From contig CAJJYZ010000006.1 in NCBI GenBank assembly GCA_905197485.1, positions 1 to 64,000 on the forward strand: a stretch of 64,000 nucleotides of DNA, in the 5' to 3' direction. The stretch is from an uncultured Lachnospiraceae bacterium (GTDB taxonomy: Bacteria; Bacillota; Clostridia; Lachnospirales; Lachnospiraceae). The notes under the pieces are model-generated. The model had not been told where the DNA came from. It worked only from the letters and a program-made list of their open reading frames with translations, and searched no databases. How positions within the stretch are numbered: the stretch's first letter is position 1; each line of letters begins with the position of its first letter. This document shows positions 32,287 to 42,785 of the stretch, piece after piece. Position numbers and translations under genes: made by a program.

Positions 32287-34545
32287 TTATTTTCTCTTCG
32301 CTTGTTCCTCTTGTATCATTTTTTCTAATTCTACTGCTGTTTCTGTACTACAGATATCAATAAAATTTCGTGCAGGATATGTCAAAAAAAGTGACTGTTT
32401 CATCTTCTCAACTCGAAGTCTATCAAAATTTGCATCTTTCTCAATGCGGTCTTTTATCATTTTTTCATAGATTTCTTTTCCCAACTTTCGTGTATGCGGG
32501 TCAGCTAAAAGTTCTTGTACATTTACATCACGATTTAATTGTGCCTGTTCATAATCTCCCGTCTGAACCTTTATCTCTATCGCACTTCTAATATCCCTGC
32601 TATGATGCCCTATCTCAAAATAATATATATCATCTTGTACAATAAATTTTTGTTCGTGTTCCGACCATATTGCTATATCCATTGTATTTACAAAGAATTT
32701 CACTTCACCGCATTCACCAGCTTCAAGATTAATTACTTCAAACCCTTTTAATTGACGCACATACCCCCAACGTTCTGTTTTTTGTGATACATATAATTGA
32801 ACCACTTCCCTTCCGCTACGCTTTCCAATATTTTTAATGCGAACTTTTAAAGTAATCTGGTCATCTTTATTCAAATTGGTTTTCGAAACATCCACTTCTC
32901 CGTATTCAAACTTTGTGTAACCTTCTCCCTGTCCAAAAACAAATCGAGGATTTATTTTTCTCTTATCATACCAGCGGTACCCCACATAAATTCCTTCACT
33001 ATAATCTACAACTTTTCCATCTCCTGGAAACGCGCTAAAGCTTGGGGTATCTTCCAGACGCATTGGAAAAGTTTCCGCCAGCCTCCCCGTCGGTTCTGAT
33101 TTTCCTGAAAGCACACGACTAATTGCCGAGCCAACCGCTTCTCCCGGAAGATATGCCATTAAAATTCCTTTCACTTGTTCTTCCCAAGGTGTAGTTACTG
33201 CAGAACCTGCAAAAAGTACAACAATTATATTCTCATTTACCTTTGCAACTTCTTCAATCAATCTGTTCTGTATTTCCGGTAATTCCAAGGTCGTCCTATC
33301 ATAACACTCTATCTCATCTTCATCCGGCAATCCAGCAAATATAATCACAGTTTCCGCATTTCTTGCAGCATCTATCCCTTTTCGAAAACTTTCTGCACAG
33401 TCTTCTCCCGATAGACTATAACTTTGTTCATATACCATATTCGGGAATTCCATCCTCAAATAGTCTAACGGAATCTCCAGGTGATTTGGCTCCACGTGTG
33501 CACTTCCTCCACCTTGATATCTAGGAATTTCTGCAAATTCTCCCAGAACAAGTATTTGTTTTTCTTTGGAAATCGGAAGAATATTACTCTCATTTTTTAA
33601 TAACACCATTGCTCTCTCTGCAATCTCTCTCGCCAATAAATGATGTGCTTCTTTTGAAAATGACTCTCTTCTTTCTCTTTCGGCAATTCTTTTATCTACC
33701 AGTCTCAAGATTCTTAATACACAAGCATCTATTTGGCATTCTAATAAAGTTCCATTTTCTAACGCCTCATATATATCTTCATCAAATTTTCCATGAGAAT
33801 CCGGCATTTCCAAATCCATCCCTGCTGCAACGGATTTATCTTTTCTGCTAATAGAACCCCAATCACTAATTACAGCACCTTCAAATCCCCATTCATCTCT
33901 TAATACATTTTGCAACAGTGGGCTCTCTGACATTTGAACACCGTTTAGCTTATTATAAGAACTCATAATTGTATCTGGTTTTGCCTGTTTTACAGTTTTT
34001 TCAAAACTCTTTAAATATATTTCTCTCAATGCTCGTTCTCTTACTCTGGCATTAACCGTCATTCGACAATATTCTTGATTATTTGCAGCAAAATGTTTTA
34101 AACACGCGCCTATCCCCTGCCGTTGTAATTCCGACACGTAGGAATATGCTAATTCTGATGTTAAATAAGGGTCTTCTGATAAGTATTCAAAATTACGTCC
34201 ACACAAAGGACTTCTTTTTATATTTACACCTGGCCCCAACAACAAATCCAATGATACCGCTTTACATTCCTCCGCCAAATCTTTTGCTAATCTTTTTACC
34301 AGTTCTCTATCCCATGTTGATGCTAGCGCTGCCATCGCCGGATAGCATGTTGCCGGAAAACTATCTCGTGTTATTTCATCTTTTTCTATACGCAAACCAT
34401 TCGGTCCATCTGCCATAAAAATCTTAAACACACCCAGTTCCGGAAATTCTTTTGTAAACCAATCACCACTTCCTGATAAAAATGTAATTTTCTGTTCCAA
34501 TGTCATGTTGCAAAGAATTTTTTCACATTCCAATGTCCTCACCAT
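32287..34545 (-). CDS. Glycoside hydrolase family 3 (beta-glucosidase-like)
   Basis: 752 residues without a signal peptide, so cytoplasmic. The GH3 barrel has MADGPNGLR, GPGVNIKRSPLCGRNFEYLS, KHFAANNQE and the nucleophile in VISDWGS (Asp about residue 228). The second alpha/beta domain follows (MVLLKNESNILPI; YQGGGSAHVEP), then a fibronectin III-like domain (GREVVQLYVSQ) and a ~70-residue helical tail. Family members split terminal beta-linked glucose, xylose or related sugars. It ends the operon of the upstream binding protein and permeases, so it likely acts on the imported oligosaccharide. AAGG lies 5 nt before the ATG. Confidence 0.92.
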   Translation of the reverse strand: MVRTLECEKILCNMTLEQKITFLSGSGDWFTKEFPELGVFKIFMADGPNGLRIEKDEITRDSFPATCYPAMAALASTWDRELVKRLAKDLAEECKAVSLDLLLGPGVNIKRSPLCGRNFEYLSEDPYLTSELAYSYVSELQRQGIGACLKHFAANNQEYCRMTVNARVRERALREIYLKSFEKTVKQAKPDTIMSSYNKLNGVQMSESPLLQNVLRDEWGFEGAVISDWGSISRKDKSVAAGMDLEMPDSHGKFDEDIYEALENGTLLECQIDACVLRILRLVDKRIAERERRESFSKEAHHLLAREIAERAMVLLKNESNILPISKEKQILVLGEFAEIPRYQGGGSAHVEPNHLEIPLDYLRMEFPNMVYEQSYSLSGEDCAESFRKGIDAARNAETVIIFAGLPDEDEIECYDRTTLELPEIQNRLIEEVAKVNENIIVVLFAGSAVTTPWEEQVKGILMAYLPGEAVGSAISRVLSGKSEPTGRLAETFPMRLEDTPSFSAFPGDGKVVDYSEGIYVGYRWYDKRKINPRFVFGQGEGYTKFEYGEVDVSKTNLNKDDQITLKVRIKNIGKRSGREVVQLYVSQKTERWGYVRQLKGFEVINLEAGECGEVKFFVNTMDIAIWSEHEQKFIVQDDIYYFEIGHHSRDIRSAIEIKVQTGDYEQAQLNRDVNVQELLADPHTRKLGKEIYEKMIKDRIEKDANFDRLRVEKMKQSLFLTYPARNFIDICSTETAVELEKMIQEEQAKRK

Positions 34546-34577
34546 TCTTGCCTTTCTTTTTCATCTTTATTTTTTAA

Positions 34578-35426
34578 CTATTCCTTCACTCCACCTAAAG
34601 CAATTCCTTGAATAAATGTTTTTTGAAAAATCAGATAAACTATCAAAACCGGTATTACACAAATACTGATTCCGGCAAACATTGGTCCATAGTCTGCAAC
34701 AAATTGTCCTTGTGTCATCGCAAGTCCAATTGGCAATGTATATTTATCAGGGTCGCTTAACATCAAATATGGCCACAAATAATTATCCCATTCCCATAAA
34801 AATGTAAAAATTGCTAATGCACCTATCGCATTTAACATCATTGGTAGTACTATCTTATGAAATATCTTTAATTCTCCTGCTCCATCAATTCTGGCAGCTT
34901 CAATGAGTGAATCCGGAATGGATAAAGCAAATTGTCTCATCATAAACACTCCAAATGCAGAGGTAAAAGCCGTATATAAAATTGATATATCTGTATTCAA
35001 CCAATCAAACCACACCATCATCTGATAGCTTGGAATTAATGTTGCAGGCCATGGAATCATCATCGTAGATAAAATCATCAAAAAAATAAATTTATTTCCT
35101 CTGAATTTGAATTTGGCTAAAACATAGCCAATAATGGCTGAAACATATAAAACGATTAACGTTTTTAATACAGAATACTTCAAACTATTTAAAAAGAAAA
35201 TTCCGAAATTGTATTTTGTCATTACATCAATAAAATTATCAAAATATGTCCAATTTTCCGGAAAAAACGCCGGAGGAATTTGCGTGATTTCTGCTGTTGT
35301 TTTCAAACTGCAAAGAAGCATCCATAAAAATGGGAATACCATAACTGCCGCAATGATAATCAAAAAAATATGACATAATACTACTTTCCATTTGATTGGT
35401 TTATACTTTCTCTTCTTTACCATCAT
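34578..35426 (-). CDS. Carbohydrate ABC transporter permease (MalG type)
   Basis: 282 residues with six predicted membrane helices. The ATPase-docking EAA loop is EAARIDGAGELKIFHKIVLP near residue 195. The start MMVKKRKYKP has two adjacent ATGs after AAGGGGG; either could be used. It pairs with the permease gene 9 nt upstream to form the channel of a CUT1 sugar importer. No ATPase gene is present in the cluster, so a shared MsmK/MsiK-like ATPase is inferred. Confidence 0.92.
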   Translation of the reverse strand: MMVKKRKYKPIKWKVVLCHIFLIIIAAVMVFPFLWMLLCSLKTTAEITQIPPAFFPENWTYFDNFIDVMTKYNFGIFFLNSLKYSVLKTLIVLYVSAIIGYVLAKFKFRGNKFIFLMILSTMMIPWPATLIPSYQMMVWFDWLNTDISILYTAFTSAFGVFMMRQFALSIPDSLIEAARIDGAGELKIFHKIVLPMMLNAIGALAIFTFLWEWDNYLWPYLMLSDPDKYTLPIGLAMTQGQFVADYGPMFAGISICVIPVLIVYLIFQKTFIQGIALGGVKE

Positions 35427-35435
35427 TACGCCCCC

Positions 35436-36332
35436 TTACACTTCTTTATCAAATCTCATTTGTACTAACGAGAACACAAAAATAATCGCAAACAATAAGA
35501 ATGAAACTGCTGATGCCATTCCAAAGTTATAATATGTAAACGCTTCCTCGAATATATAGAAAGACATCGTCCATGTACTTTTTCCCGGCCCGCCTTCTGT
35601 AATAAATTTGACAGGTGTATAGACCTGCATATAATCAATTAATTTTGTAATAATCAAAATAGTCATCGTGTTACGAATCAACGGTAGTGTAATGCTAAAA
35701 AATTGTTTTGCTGTGCTTGCACCGTCAATTTTTGCACTTTCATAAATACTAGGGTCAATATTGTTAATTCCAGCCAATACTAATACCAATGCATATCCTA
35801 TATCTTTCCATGTCTCCACAACTATTAATGCCGGAAGCGCTATTTCAGCATCTTGTAACCATGGGACTTTTCCTAATCCCGCCTGCATCAACACAGCATT
35901 AAATAAGCCATCATCATAACTAAACATGAATTTCCAAAGCATTGCCGTAGCAACCATTGAACTGATAACAGGTAAGAAATATAATCCTCTATAGATTCCC
36001 TTTCCTTTTTTTATCGCCTGCATAACACCTGCAATAATCAAACTAAACCCTACTGTCAAAAGCAGACTCCCCAAAGTAAATAATATTGTATTTTTTAATG
36101 CCGTCCAAAATTCCGGACTTTTCATGACATACAAATAGTTTTCTAATCCAACATAATCAAATTGACTTTGAAAAGGATTCCAATTATAAAAACTTGTCCA
36201 CAGTCCATATAAAATTGGAAAAAATACAAAAGTTCCATATACAATGATAACAAACCCCATTGTTCCAACTATCATCATTTTCTTCCCTGGTTGACGTATT
36301 TTCTTTTTTTGCTTAAATGTCTTGATACCCAT
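35436..36332 (-). CDS. Carbohydrate ABC transporter permease (MalF type)
   Basis: About 298 residues with six membrane helices and a basic N-terminus (FKQKKKIRQPGKK). The EAA loop is YESAKIDGASTAKQFFSITL near residue 205. The ATG at 36332 is preferred; AAGGG is about 10 nt before it, whereas a GTG three codons earlier has the site too close. It forms the other half of the cluster-1 channel with the MalG-type partner. Confidence 0.92.
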   Translation of the reverse strand: MGIKTFKQKKKIRQPGKKMMIVGTMGFVIIVYGTFVFFPILYGLWTSFYNWNPFQSQFDYVGLENYLYVMKSPEFWTALKNTILFTLGSLLLTVGFSLIIAGVMQAIKKGKGIYRGLYFLPVISSMVATAMLWKFMFSYDDGLFNAVLMQAGLGKVPWLQDAEIALPALIVVETWKDIGYALVLVLAGINNIDPSIYESAKIDGASTAKQFFSITLPLIRNTMTILIITKLIDYMQVYTPVKFITEGGPGKSTWTMSFYIFEEAFTYYNFGMASAVSFLLFAIIFVFSLVQMRFDKEV

Positions 36333-36404
36333 GCTCTGCACATCCCTTAATATTTCATAGTCCTTGTCAAAACTTACTTCTACTATTCTTCTCTTTTATC
36401 TTCA

Positions 36405-36442
36405 AAAGCCACATAGTATTACTCACAAAACACCATGTGGCT
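36405..36442 (-). terminator. Intra-operon stem-loop after the binding-protein gene
   Basis: AGCCACAT and ATGTGGCT arms around a ~20-nt loop, followed on the minus strand by TTTTG. Such structures between binding-protein and permease genes reduce read-through or protect the upstream mRNA, giving more binding protein than permease. Confidence 0.65.
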
Positions 36443-36452
36443 CTCCAAAAAA

Positions 36453-37847
36453 TTATTTGGTCATTTCATTGTAATGAGCATATTTTTCCTCTTCTGCTTT
36501 AAATGTTATGCCATTTTTCTTTGCATCCTCCGACAACTGCTTGACTACCGCTGGAATCACCTCTCTCGGATTCTTTCCATTTATAAAAATATCACTTCCT
36601 GCTGCTCTCATTGCTTTATTCCTTGCTTCATAAGTCGGAATCACTCCCGGATATACTAATCTATCTGCAACTTCACTAATTGCCTTGAGATTTGGCTGCT
36701 CTTCCCATTTCGGGTCACTTTGTAATTTTTTATTTGCACAAATGCAACCAATTCTTACTGCATGGTCCAGATAACTATTTTGTTCACATGCATAGAATTT
36801 CAGTAAATCAAACGCAACTGCTCGTTTTGCTTTATCCTTTGCCGATACAGATAGTGTCCACTCTAAATCAAATCTGTCATAAGCCGCTGGTTGTTTTCCA
36901 TCTTTTGTCGGCACTAAGAAAAATCCCCAATCAATCTCAGGATATGTCGTATTAAAATAACCTGCAACCCAATTCCAATGACCTATCATAGCCACCTGTT
37001 CATGTCCAAATTCATCTTCAGCGTCTCCATCTGAATACATCATAAATTCATCTTTCCATCTCTGCATCATTTCAATATTTTCATATGTAACTTCATTGTC
37101 TAAATTATATGTAAAACCATCTTCTTTAAAAGCAGGAATATTCGAAGCATAATTCATAGTATCGATAAATCCTTCAAAAGCATGGTCTACTGAAAATCCA
37201 TACTGCGTAATATTTCCTTTGTCATCCTTTTTCACTAATTTTTTACCAACTTCTTCAAACTCTTCCCATGTTTTTGGAATATCTTCTTCTGTTAAGCCAG
37301 CTTCTTTCCACATTGTCTTGTTATAATAGATACCCGCGCCTGTTGTCATTCCAAGAGGAATTGAATAAAGTTTTCCGTCAACCAATGTCTCATCATAAAT
37401 AGGGAAATCCGCCTTCACCTCTTCAGCCGGGAAAATATCTTCCGGTAATTCATAACTGTAATTCTTCACATTTGGAAAACGTGCCGGATGCGAACGATAT
37501 AAATCCGGACCATTTCCAGCTTCTAATGCCAATGGAAGTTTAGTCCAATAGTCATCCCATGGCTGAGATACGACTTTAATGGTTACATTCTCATGGATAG
37601 CATGATATTTATCTGCTATTTCCTGATAATACGGCTGTGGTTCCGGATCTGTCCAAATAGTTAATTCAATCTTCTCACCATCATTTACAGGTACACTTGT
37701 ATCATATTTTAGTGTTTCTCCCAAAATTTCTCCTTTTTTAGGAGCATCTTTCGCTTTTTCTTTTGAGCCATCTGACTTTCCGCAAGCAGCAATAGATAGA
37801 GCCATTACTCCAGCCATTACAAGAGCCATCATTTTTTTCAATCTCAT
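36453..37847 (-). CDS. Sugar-binding lipoprotein of ABC transporter (cluster 1)
   Basis: About 464 residues. A lipoprotein signal (MMALVMAGVMALSIAACGKS) has its lipobox SIAAC near residue 20, followed by a charged linker. The mature part has a family-1 binding-protein look: KIELTIWTDPEPQPYYQEIA, LALEAGNGPDLYRSHPARFP, GKLYSIPLGMTTGAGIYYNK and WTLSVSAKDKAKRAVAFDLL. It would capture the oligosaccharide for the two permeases downstream. GGAGG lies before the ATG at 37847; the frame extends seven codons further without support. An AraC regulator is divergently encoded and probably controls the operon. Confidence 0.93.
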   Translation of the reverse strand: MRLKKMMALVMAGVMALSIAACGKSDGSKEKAKDAPKKGEILGETLKYDTSVPVNDGEKIELTIWTDPEPQPYYQEIADKYHAIHENVTIKVVSQPWDDYWTKLPLALEAGNGPDLYRSHPARFPNVKNYSYELPEDIFPAEEVKADFPIYDETLVDGKLYSIPLGMTTGAGIYYNKTMWKEAGLTEEDIPKTWEEFEEVGKKLVKKDDKGNITQYGFSVDHAFEGFIDTMNYASNIPAFKEDGFTYNLDNEVTYENIEMMQRWKDEFMMYSDGDAEDEFGHEQVAMIGHWNWVAGYFNTTYPEIDWGFFLVPTKDGKQPAAYDRFDLEWTLSVSAKDKAKRAVAFDLLKFYACEQNSYLDHAVRIGCICANKKLQSDPKWEEQPNLKAISEVADRLVYPGVIPTYEARNKAMRAAGSDIFINGKNPREVIPAVVKQLSEDAKKNGITFKAEEEKYAHYNEMTK

Positions 37848-38001
37848 TTTCTCTTTCCTCCATTTCATGTTTTTATGACATTTTTTCTCTTCTCAATCAC
37901 ATGTCATTTAAAGTGTCCTTTAATAGAATCTTCCTTTCAAAAGGATTTTTTTGTACAATATGCATATTTTATATCCAAGTTTCTATTACTTTATATCAAT
38001 A

Positions 38002-38010
38002 ATTATAGCA
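38002..38010 (-). promoter_or_regulatory. Extended -10 promoter of the cluster-1 operon
   Basis: TGCTATAAT on the minus strand is an extended -10 with no good -35, as expected for an activator-dependent promoter. It gives a ~150-nt leader before the binding-protein gene. Confidence 0.55.
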
Positions 38011-38042
38011 AATGTGTATTTCTAAGTCTTGCCATACATCTC

Positions 38043-38071
38043 TTGTCAAGTGTCAAAAAATGCTATATAGT
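38043..38071 (+). promoter_or_regulatory. Promoter of the cluster-1 AraC regulator
   Basis: TTGTCA, a 17-nt spacer and TATAGT, about 35 nt before the ATG at 38107; it lies about 30 nt from the divergent extended -10. Confidence 0.65.
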
Positions 38072-38106
38072 ATATACATACTCTTGTGAATAGGAGAAAG
38101 AAAATT

Positions 38107-38946
38107 ATGGAAGGCATCTATGAACATGACAGAGATAGTCGAGATTTACCCATTTGTTGGCATATTACAAACGATGAATATTTTCCACATTTCCATACCA
38201 ATATAGAAATCGCCTATATTATATCAGGCGAAATGATGGTCACTTTAGGCAGCAAACAGCAAATCCTAAAATCTAAACAAGTTGCAATCGCTCCCAGCTA
38301 TACGATTCATGCATATCAAACATTAGGATTTTGTGAATCTTTTGTTCTCATCATCCCTCCTAATTGGGTTCCATTTTGCAAAAATATTTTTGAAGAACAT
38401 ACTTTTGAAAATTTAATATATGAGGATAATGATAAAGAAGAAATATTAGTAAACGCATTATGTGCGCTCACAAATTTATTGCACGACAATGAATTTCCTA
38501 AAAATCCAACCATGGTACGGGGTTACCTCTACCTGGTTCTTGGTAAACTGATTGAAGATGCGGGTATCAAGAAGAAAGATTCCCCACAAAATACAGATTT
38601 TATTCAAAATTTGTTAACGTATTTGCAAAAACACTATACCGAAAATCTTTCACAAAAAGTACTCGCTCAACATTTTGGTTACAGCCAAAGCCGATTTTCC
38701 CATATTTTTAATGAATCTTTTGGTTGCAGTGTTCCGGAGTACATTTATTCTCTGCGCTGTAGACGCGCTGGAGAATTGATTTCTGAAGGTATTCCTATAT
38801 TAGAATCTGCTTTCTCTTCAGGCTTTTCTAGCCCTAGAACATTTTATCGATGTTTTCATCATTACTTTGGTATGACGCCTACTGAATATCTCAAAAAACA
38901 TCAAAAAAATGAAAGTTTAGGAAAATATTTGAAAAAATTAGAATAG
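38107..38946 (+). CDS. AraC-family regulator (cluster 1)
   Basis: 279 residues. The N-terminal half is a cupin-like sugar-sensing domain (HFHTNIEIAYIISGEMMVTL). The C-terminal ~100 residues carry two helix-turn-helix motifs: LSQKVLAQHFGYSQSRFSHI and ILESAFSSGFSSPRTFYRCF, ending with HHYFGMTPTEYLKK, the usual AraC finish. AGGAG precedes the ATG. It is transcribed away from the binding-protein/permease/GH3 operon and most likely activates it when the sugar is present. Confidence 0.92.
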   Translation: MEGIYEHDRDSRDLPICWHITNDEYFPHFHTNIEIAYIISGEMMVTLGSKQQILKSKQVAIAPSYTIHAYQTLGFCESFVLIIPPNWVPFCKNIFEEHTFENLIYEDNDKEEILVNALCALTNLLHDNEFPKNPTMVRGYLYLVLGKLIEDAGIKKKDSPQNTDFIQNLLTYLQKHYTENLSQKVLAQHFGYSQSRFSHIFNESFGCSVPEYIYSLRCRRAGELISEGIPILESAFSSGFSSPRTFYRCFHHYFGMTPTEYLKKHQKNESLGKYLKKLE

Positions 38947-38985
38947 AATTCCATTGATGAAACATCAATAGTATTTGAAAATAAT

Positions 38986-39019
38986 ATTGGGAGTGGATTT
39001 TAATGTCCACTCCCATATC
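38986..39019. terminator. Terminator-like hairpin between convergent genes
   Basis: A perfect 9-bp stem GGGAGTGGA / TCCACTCCC with an 8-nt loop, lying between the AraC gene and the peptidase gene. The T-tracts are weak. Confidence 0.55.
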
Positions 39020-39030
39020 ATCTTAAGCTT

Positions 39031-40050
39031 TTATTTTTCATATGAACACAAGAATTCTGCAATCAATTCAATACAACCTTCCACATCCTTCATATCCGCC
39101 ACTTCTCCAGGCGTATGCATGTTGCGAAGAGGAATGGATACAAGTACCATCGGCACGCCCTGATTTGAGAAATGAATTTTATCTCCATCTGTATAGCTAA
39201 AATTGCTCGCCGCTTCTCTCTGCGTTTGAATCCCAATCCTATCGGCACACTCAACCATTTTATCATTCAACACTTTCACGACAATCGGGCTATTACAAAG
39301 AACCGGCCCTCCGCCAAGAAGTACCTCTCCCGCCTCAGCCGGATTACTCAATCCACTATAATCCGTACAATATGTTACATCCACCACAACAGCAAGCGTA
39401 GGTTGGATTCTCGCACTCGACCAGTAAGCTCCGTTTTTCGTCGTCTCTTCTCCTACTGTAGATGCGGCATACACACCCGCTTTGCATCCTTTTTCTTTCG
39501 CACGTCTCAAAGCTTCCATAATGATGAAAACTCCGATTTTATCATCTAATGCGCGGGAAGTAATTCTTCCATTCACCAATTCCCTTACTCCGGAATCCGG
39601 AACAATCGTATCTCCGAGCGCAACATATTTCTCTGCCTCTTCCTTAGAAGTTGCACCGATATCGATAATAAAATCTGCAGCTTTGAAGCTGTCCCTTTTG
39701 AAGGAATCTCTACAGCCTTCTACAACACCGTACACAATCCCGTTTCTTGTCTGAATCTGTACTTTCTGCCCCGGATACGTTCCATGAATGATTCCTCCAC
39801 GTTCAATTGCCTGAACTCTTCCTTCGGAAGTAATTCTCGTCACCACGAGACCGATTTCATCTGCATGCGCAGATAACATAATTCGGGTCGAACTCTCTTC
39901 ATTTAAAATGCAGACTACATCTCCTACTTCATCTGTTCTTATTGTATCTACTTGCTGAGACATATGCTTTTTTACAACTTCCTGCATCTCTTCTTCGCAT
40001 CCGGACACAGAAATTGTGCTCAAAAGCTCTGATAAAAACTCTTTATCCAT
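39031..40050 (-). CDS. M42-family metallopeptidase (glutamyl aminopeptidase/endoglucanase M type)
   Basis: 339 residues. The family's co-catalytic metal ligands are visible: the histidine and aspartate in LSAHADEIGLV near residue 62, the aspartate in SRALDDKIGVF, the glutamates in STVGEETTKNGA, the aspartate in VVVDVTYC and the C-terminal histidine in RNMHTPGEV. It removes N-terminal residues from peptides in the cytoplasm; older annotations as endoglucanase are unsupported. It follows the LacI gene by 6 nt, so the two form an operon, an unusual link between a sugar regulator and a peptidase. Confidence 0.92.
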   Translation of the reverse strand: MDKEFLSELLSTISVSGCEEEMQEVVKKHMSQQVDTIRTDEVGDVVCILNEESSTRIMLSAHADEIGLVVTRITSEGRVQAIERGGIIHGTYPGQKVQIQTRNGIVYGVVEGCRDSFKRDSFKAADFIIDIGATSKEEAEKYVALGDTIVPDSGVRELVNGRITSRALDDKIGVFIIMEALRRAKEKGCKAGVYAASTVGEETTKNGAYWSSARIQPTLAVVVDVTYCTDYSGLSNPAEAGEVLLGGGPVLCNSPIVVKVLNDKMVECADRIGIQTQREAASNFSYTDGDKIHFSNQGVPMVLVSIPLRNMHTPGEVADMKDVEGCIELIAEFLCSYEK

Positions 40051-40056
40051 TTTTTT

Positions 40057-41061
<1,005 letters not shown>

Positions 41062-41120
41062 CTATCTTTATATTCCTTCTAAGCATACTCCTTTATAAAA
41101 TTGTACACTTATACAAGTTT

Positions 41121-41996
41121 CTATAATTTAGCTTTCTTCTTTGGCTGAATCTCTGAAACAAGAACAGCCGATAAGATAAGCGCTGAACCGATAATCATTC
41201 GAACCGTCACGCTCTCACCTAAGAGAATTACTGAAAATACGGTTCCAAATACAGCCTCCATCGATAAAATAATGGCTGATTTTGTTTCATCCACATATTT
41301 CTGTGAAACGGTCTGTAATAAATAACATACGGTTGTACTTACCACACCAAGGTAAACAACTGCTAATATACTTTCCATGGATGGTGCAAAGTCAAACTCT
41401 CTCTTGAGACAAAGTCCCACAATCGACAAAATGCAGGCAGTCGTCATCTGTAGGAAATTCAAAACAGAAGGTCTGATTCTTCCTACATACTCTCCCGTCA
41501 GGAAAATCTGAAATGCAAACCCAACCGCACACAGAAGAGTAAGTCCATCACCTAAATTCACAGAAAAATCACTCTGCAAAGACAGAACACCAGCTCCTAC
41601 AATTGCCATTCCTGCACCAATAAGACTTCTAAGTTCAATCTTTTTCTTATAAATTACCAATGCGATAAATGGCACAAACACAACATTGGTTGCTGTAAGA
41701 AACGCATTTTTAGAAGGTGTCGTGTACTGGAGCGCAATAATCTGAAGCGCAAACGCTGCAAATAGCGCTGTTCCAAGTAAGAATCCGCATTTCACTTCAT
41801 CTTTCTTAATCGTCCGAAGCTGTTTTCCTCCTAAAATCGTCATACAGACTGCCGCAATAAAAAAACGAATTGCCATAATCTGAAATGGCGACAATGTCTC
41901 TAATGCTATATCACTGGCTACAAAACCGCCTCCCCATATAATCGTAACAGTCAACAGCCCTAAAATACCCCAATATTTCTTCATATCTTTCTTCAT
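41121..41996 (-). CDS. EamA-family (DMT) transporter
   Basis: 291 residues with ten predicted membrane helices in two repeats; each repeat starts with the EamA pattern (GLLTVTIIWGGGFVASDIAL; VYLGVVSTTVCYLLQTVSQK). The family exports amino acids, nucleotides or other metabolites or is uncharacterised; the substrate cannot be told here. It lies between the LacI operon and the phosphoglucomutase gene, separated from the latter by a terminator-like hairpin, so it may have its own promoter. The ATG at 41996 lacks a strong ribosome site; a second ATG at 41984 is possible. Confidence 0.88.
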   Translation of the reverse strand: MKKDMKKYWGILGLLTVTIIWGGGFVASDIALETLSPFQIMAIRFFIAAVCMTILGGKQLRTIKKDEVKCGFLLGTALFAAFALQIIALQYTTPSKNAFLTATNVVFVPFIALVIYKKKIELRSLIGAGMAIVGAGVLSLQSDFSVNLGDGLTLLCAVGFAFQIFLTGEYVGRIRPSVLNFLQMTTACILSIVGLCLKREFDFAPSMESILAVVYLGVVSTTVCYLLQTVSQKYVDETKSAIILSMEAVFGTVFSVILLGESVTVRMIIGSALILSAVLVSEIQPKKKAKL

Positions 41997-42061
41997 AATG
42001 TCTTTAATTCCTTTTCTAGTTCAATTGTGGAAAAATACTTTTTTATTATACCATACTTTTT

Positions 42062-42093
42062 AAAAAAGAGGCATAAAAATACGCCCCTTTTTT
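42062..42093. terminator. Terminator at the end of the GH2/GH65 operon
   Basis: AAAAAAGAGGC and GCCCCTTTTTT pair with one mismatch around a short AT loop, 45 nt beyond the beta-phosphoglucomutase stop codon on the minus strand. Confidence 0.7.
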
Positions 42094-42137
42094 ATTCTAT
42101 GAAATCTTTGTAAAATTTTATAGTTTACATGAAAAAT

Positions 42138-42776
42138 TTATACAGTTACCTTTAACAAATCACTAAAGGTTGTTAAATTGTACGTTGCCAGCCCGCTCAA
42201 AACCGCATCTCCAACTGCCGCACAATCCATTCCTCCTGCGATAGCTGCTTCCAGCCCCGCTTTCGCGTCTTCCACCACGAGACAATTCTCCGGATTTTCT
42301 TTCACGAACTGCGCCGCTTTTACAAACACCTCTGGATTAGGCTTAGAATTTGAAATATTATTTCCATCTGAAATCGCATCAAAATAGTCCCCTAATCCGA
42401 GTTGCCCAAGAATGAATCTCGCATTCTTACTTGAAGAGCCAATTGCAAGTTTTAGTCCTCTTGTTCTTAATTCATCCAATGTTTTCTTTACTTCCGGTGA
42501 CAAATCCTTCGGACTCATATTTTTCAAGAGTTCTTTATAGATTTCATTTTTCTTTGTTGTATACTCTACTTTCTGTTCTTCAGACATCGTTCCATCGTAT
42601 CGTTCCAGAATAATCTCAAAACTTTCCATGCGGCTTACCCCGCGAAGTCTATTGTTGATTACCTCATCAAAATAGATGCCAAGCTCATCTGCCACACGCT
42701 TCCACGCTTCGTAATGATACTTATCTGTATGGCAGATGACACCGTCCAAGTCAAAAATTACTGCATTGTACTTCAT
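42138..42776 (-). CDS. pgmB: Beta-phosphoglucomutase
   Basis: 212 residues of the HAD superfamily. Motif I is FDLDGVICHT (residues 8-17), with the two catalytic aspartates; RLRGVSRMESFE forms the cap contact of beta-phosphoglucomutases; motif II is AIGSSSKNA, the lysine is in SKPNPEVF and motif III is VVEDAKAGLEAA. It converts beta-glucose-1-phosphate to glucose-6-phosphate. It lies 9 nt after the GH65 phosphorylase gene, the enzyme that makes its substrate, which supports the call strongly. Confidence 0.93.
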   Translation of the reverse strand: MKYNAVIFDLDGVICHTDKYHYEAWKRVADELGIYFDEVINNRLRGVSRMESFEIILERYDGTMSEEQKVEYTTKKNEIYKELLKNMSPKDLSPEVKKTLDELRTRGLKLAIGSSSKNARFILGQLGLGDYFDAISDGNNISNSKPNPEVFVKAAQFVKENPENCLVVEDAKAGLEAAIAGGMDCAAVGDAVLSGLATYNLTTFSDLLKVTV

Positions 42777-42785
42777 ATGTACCTC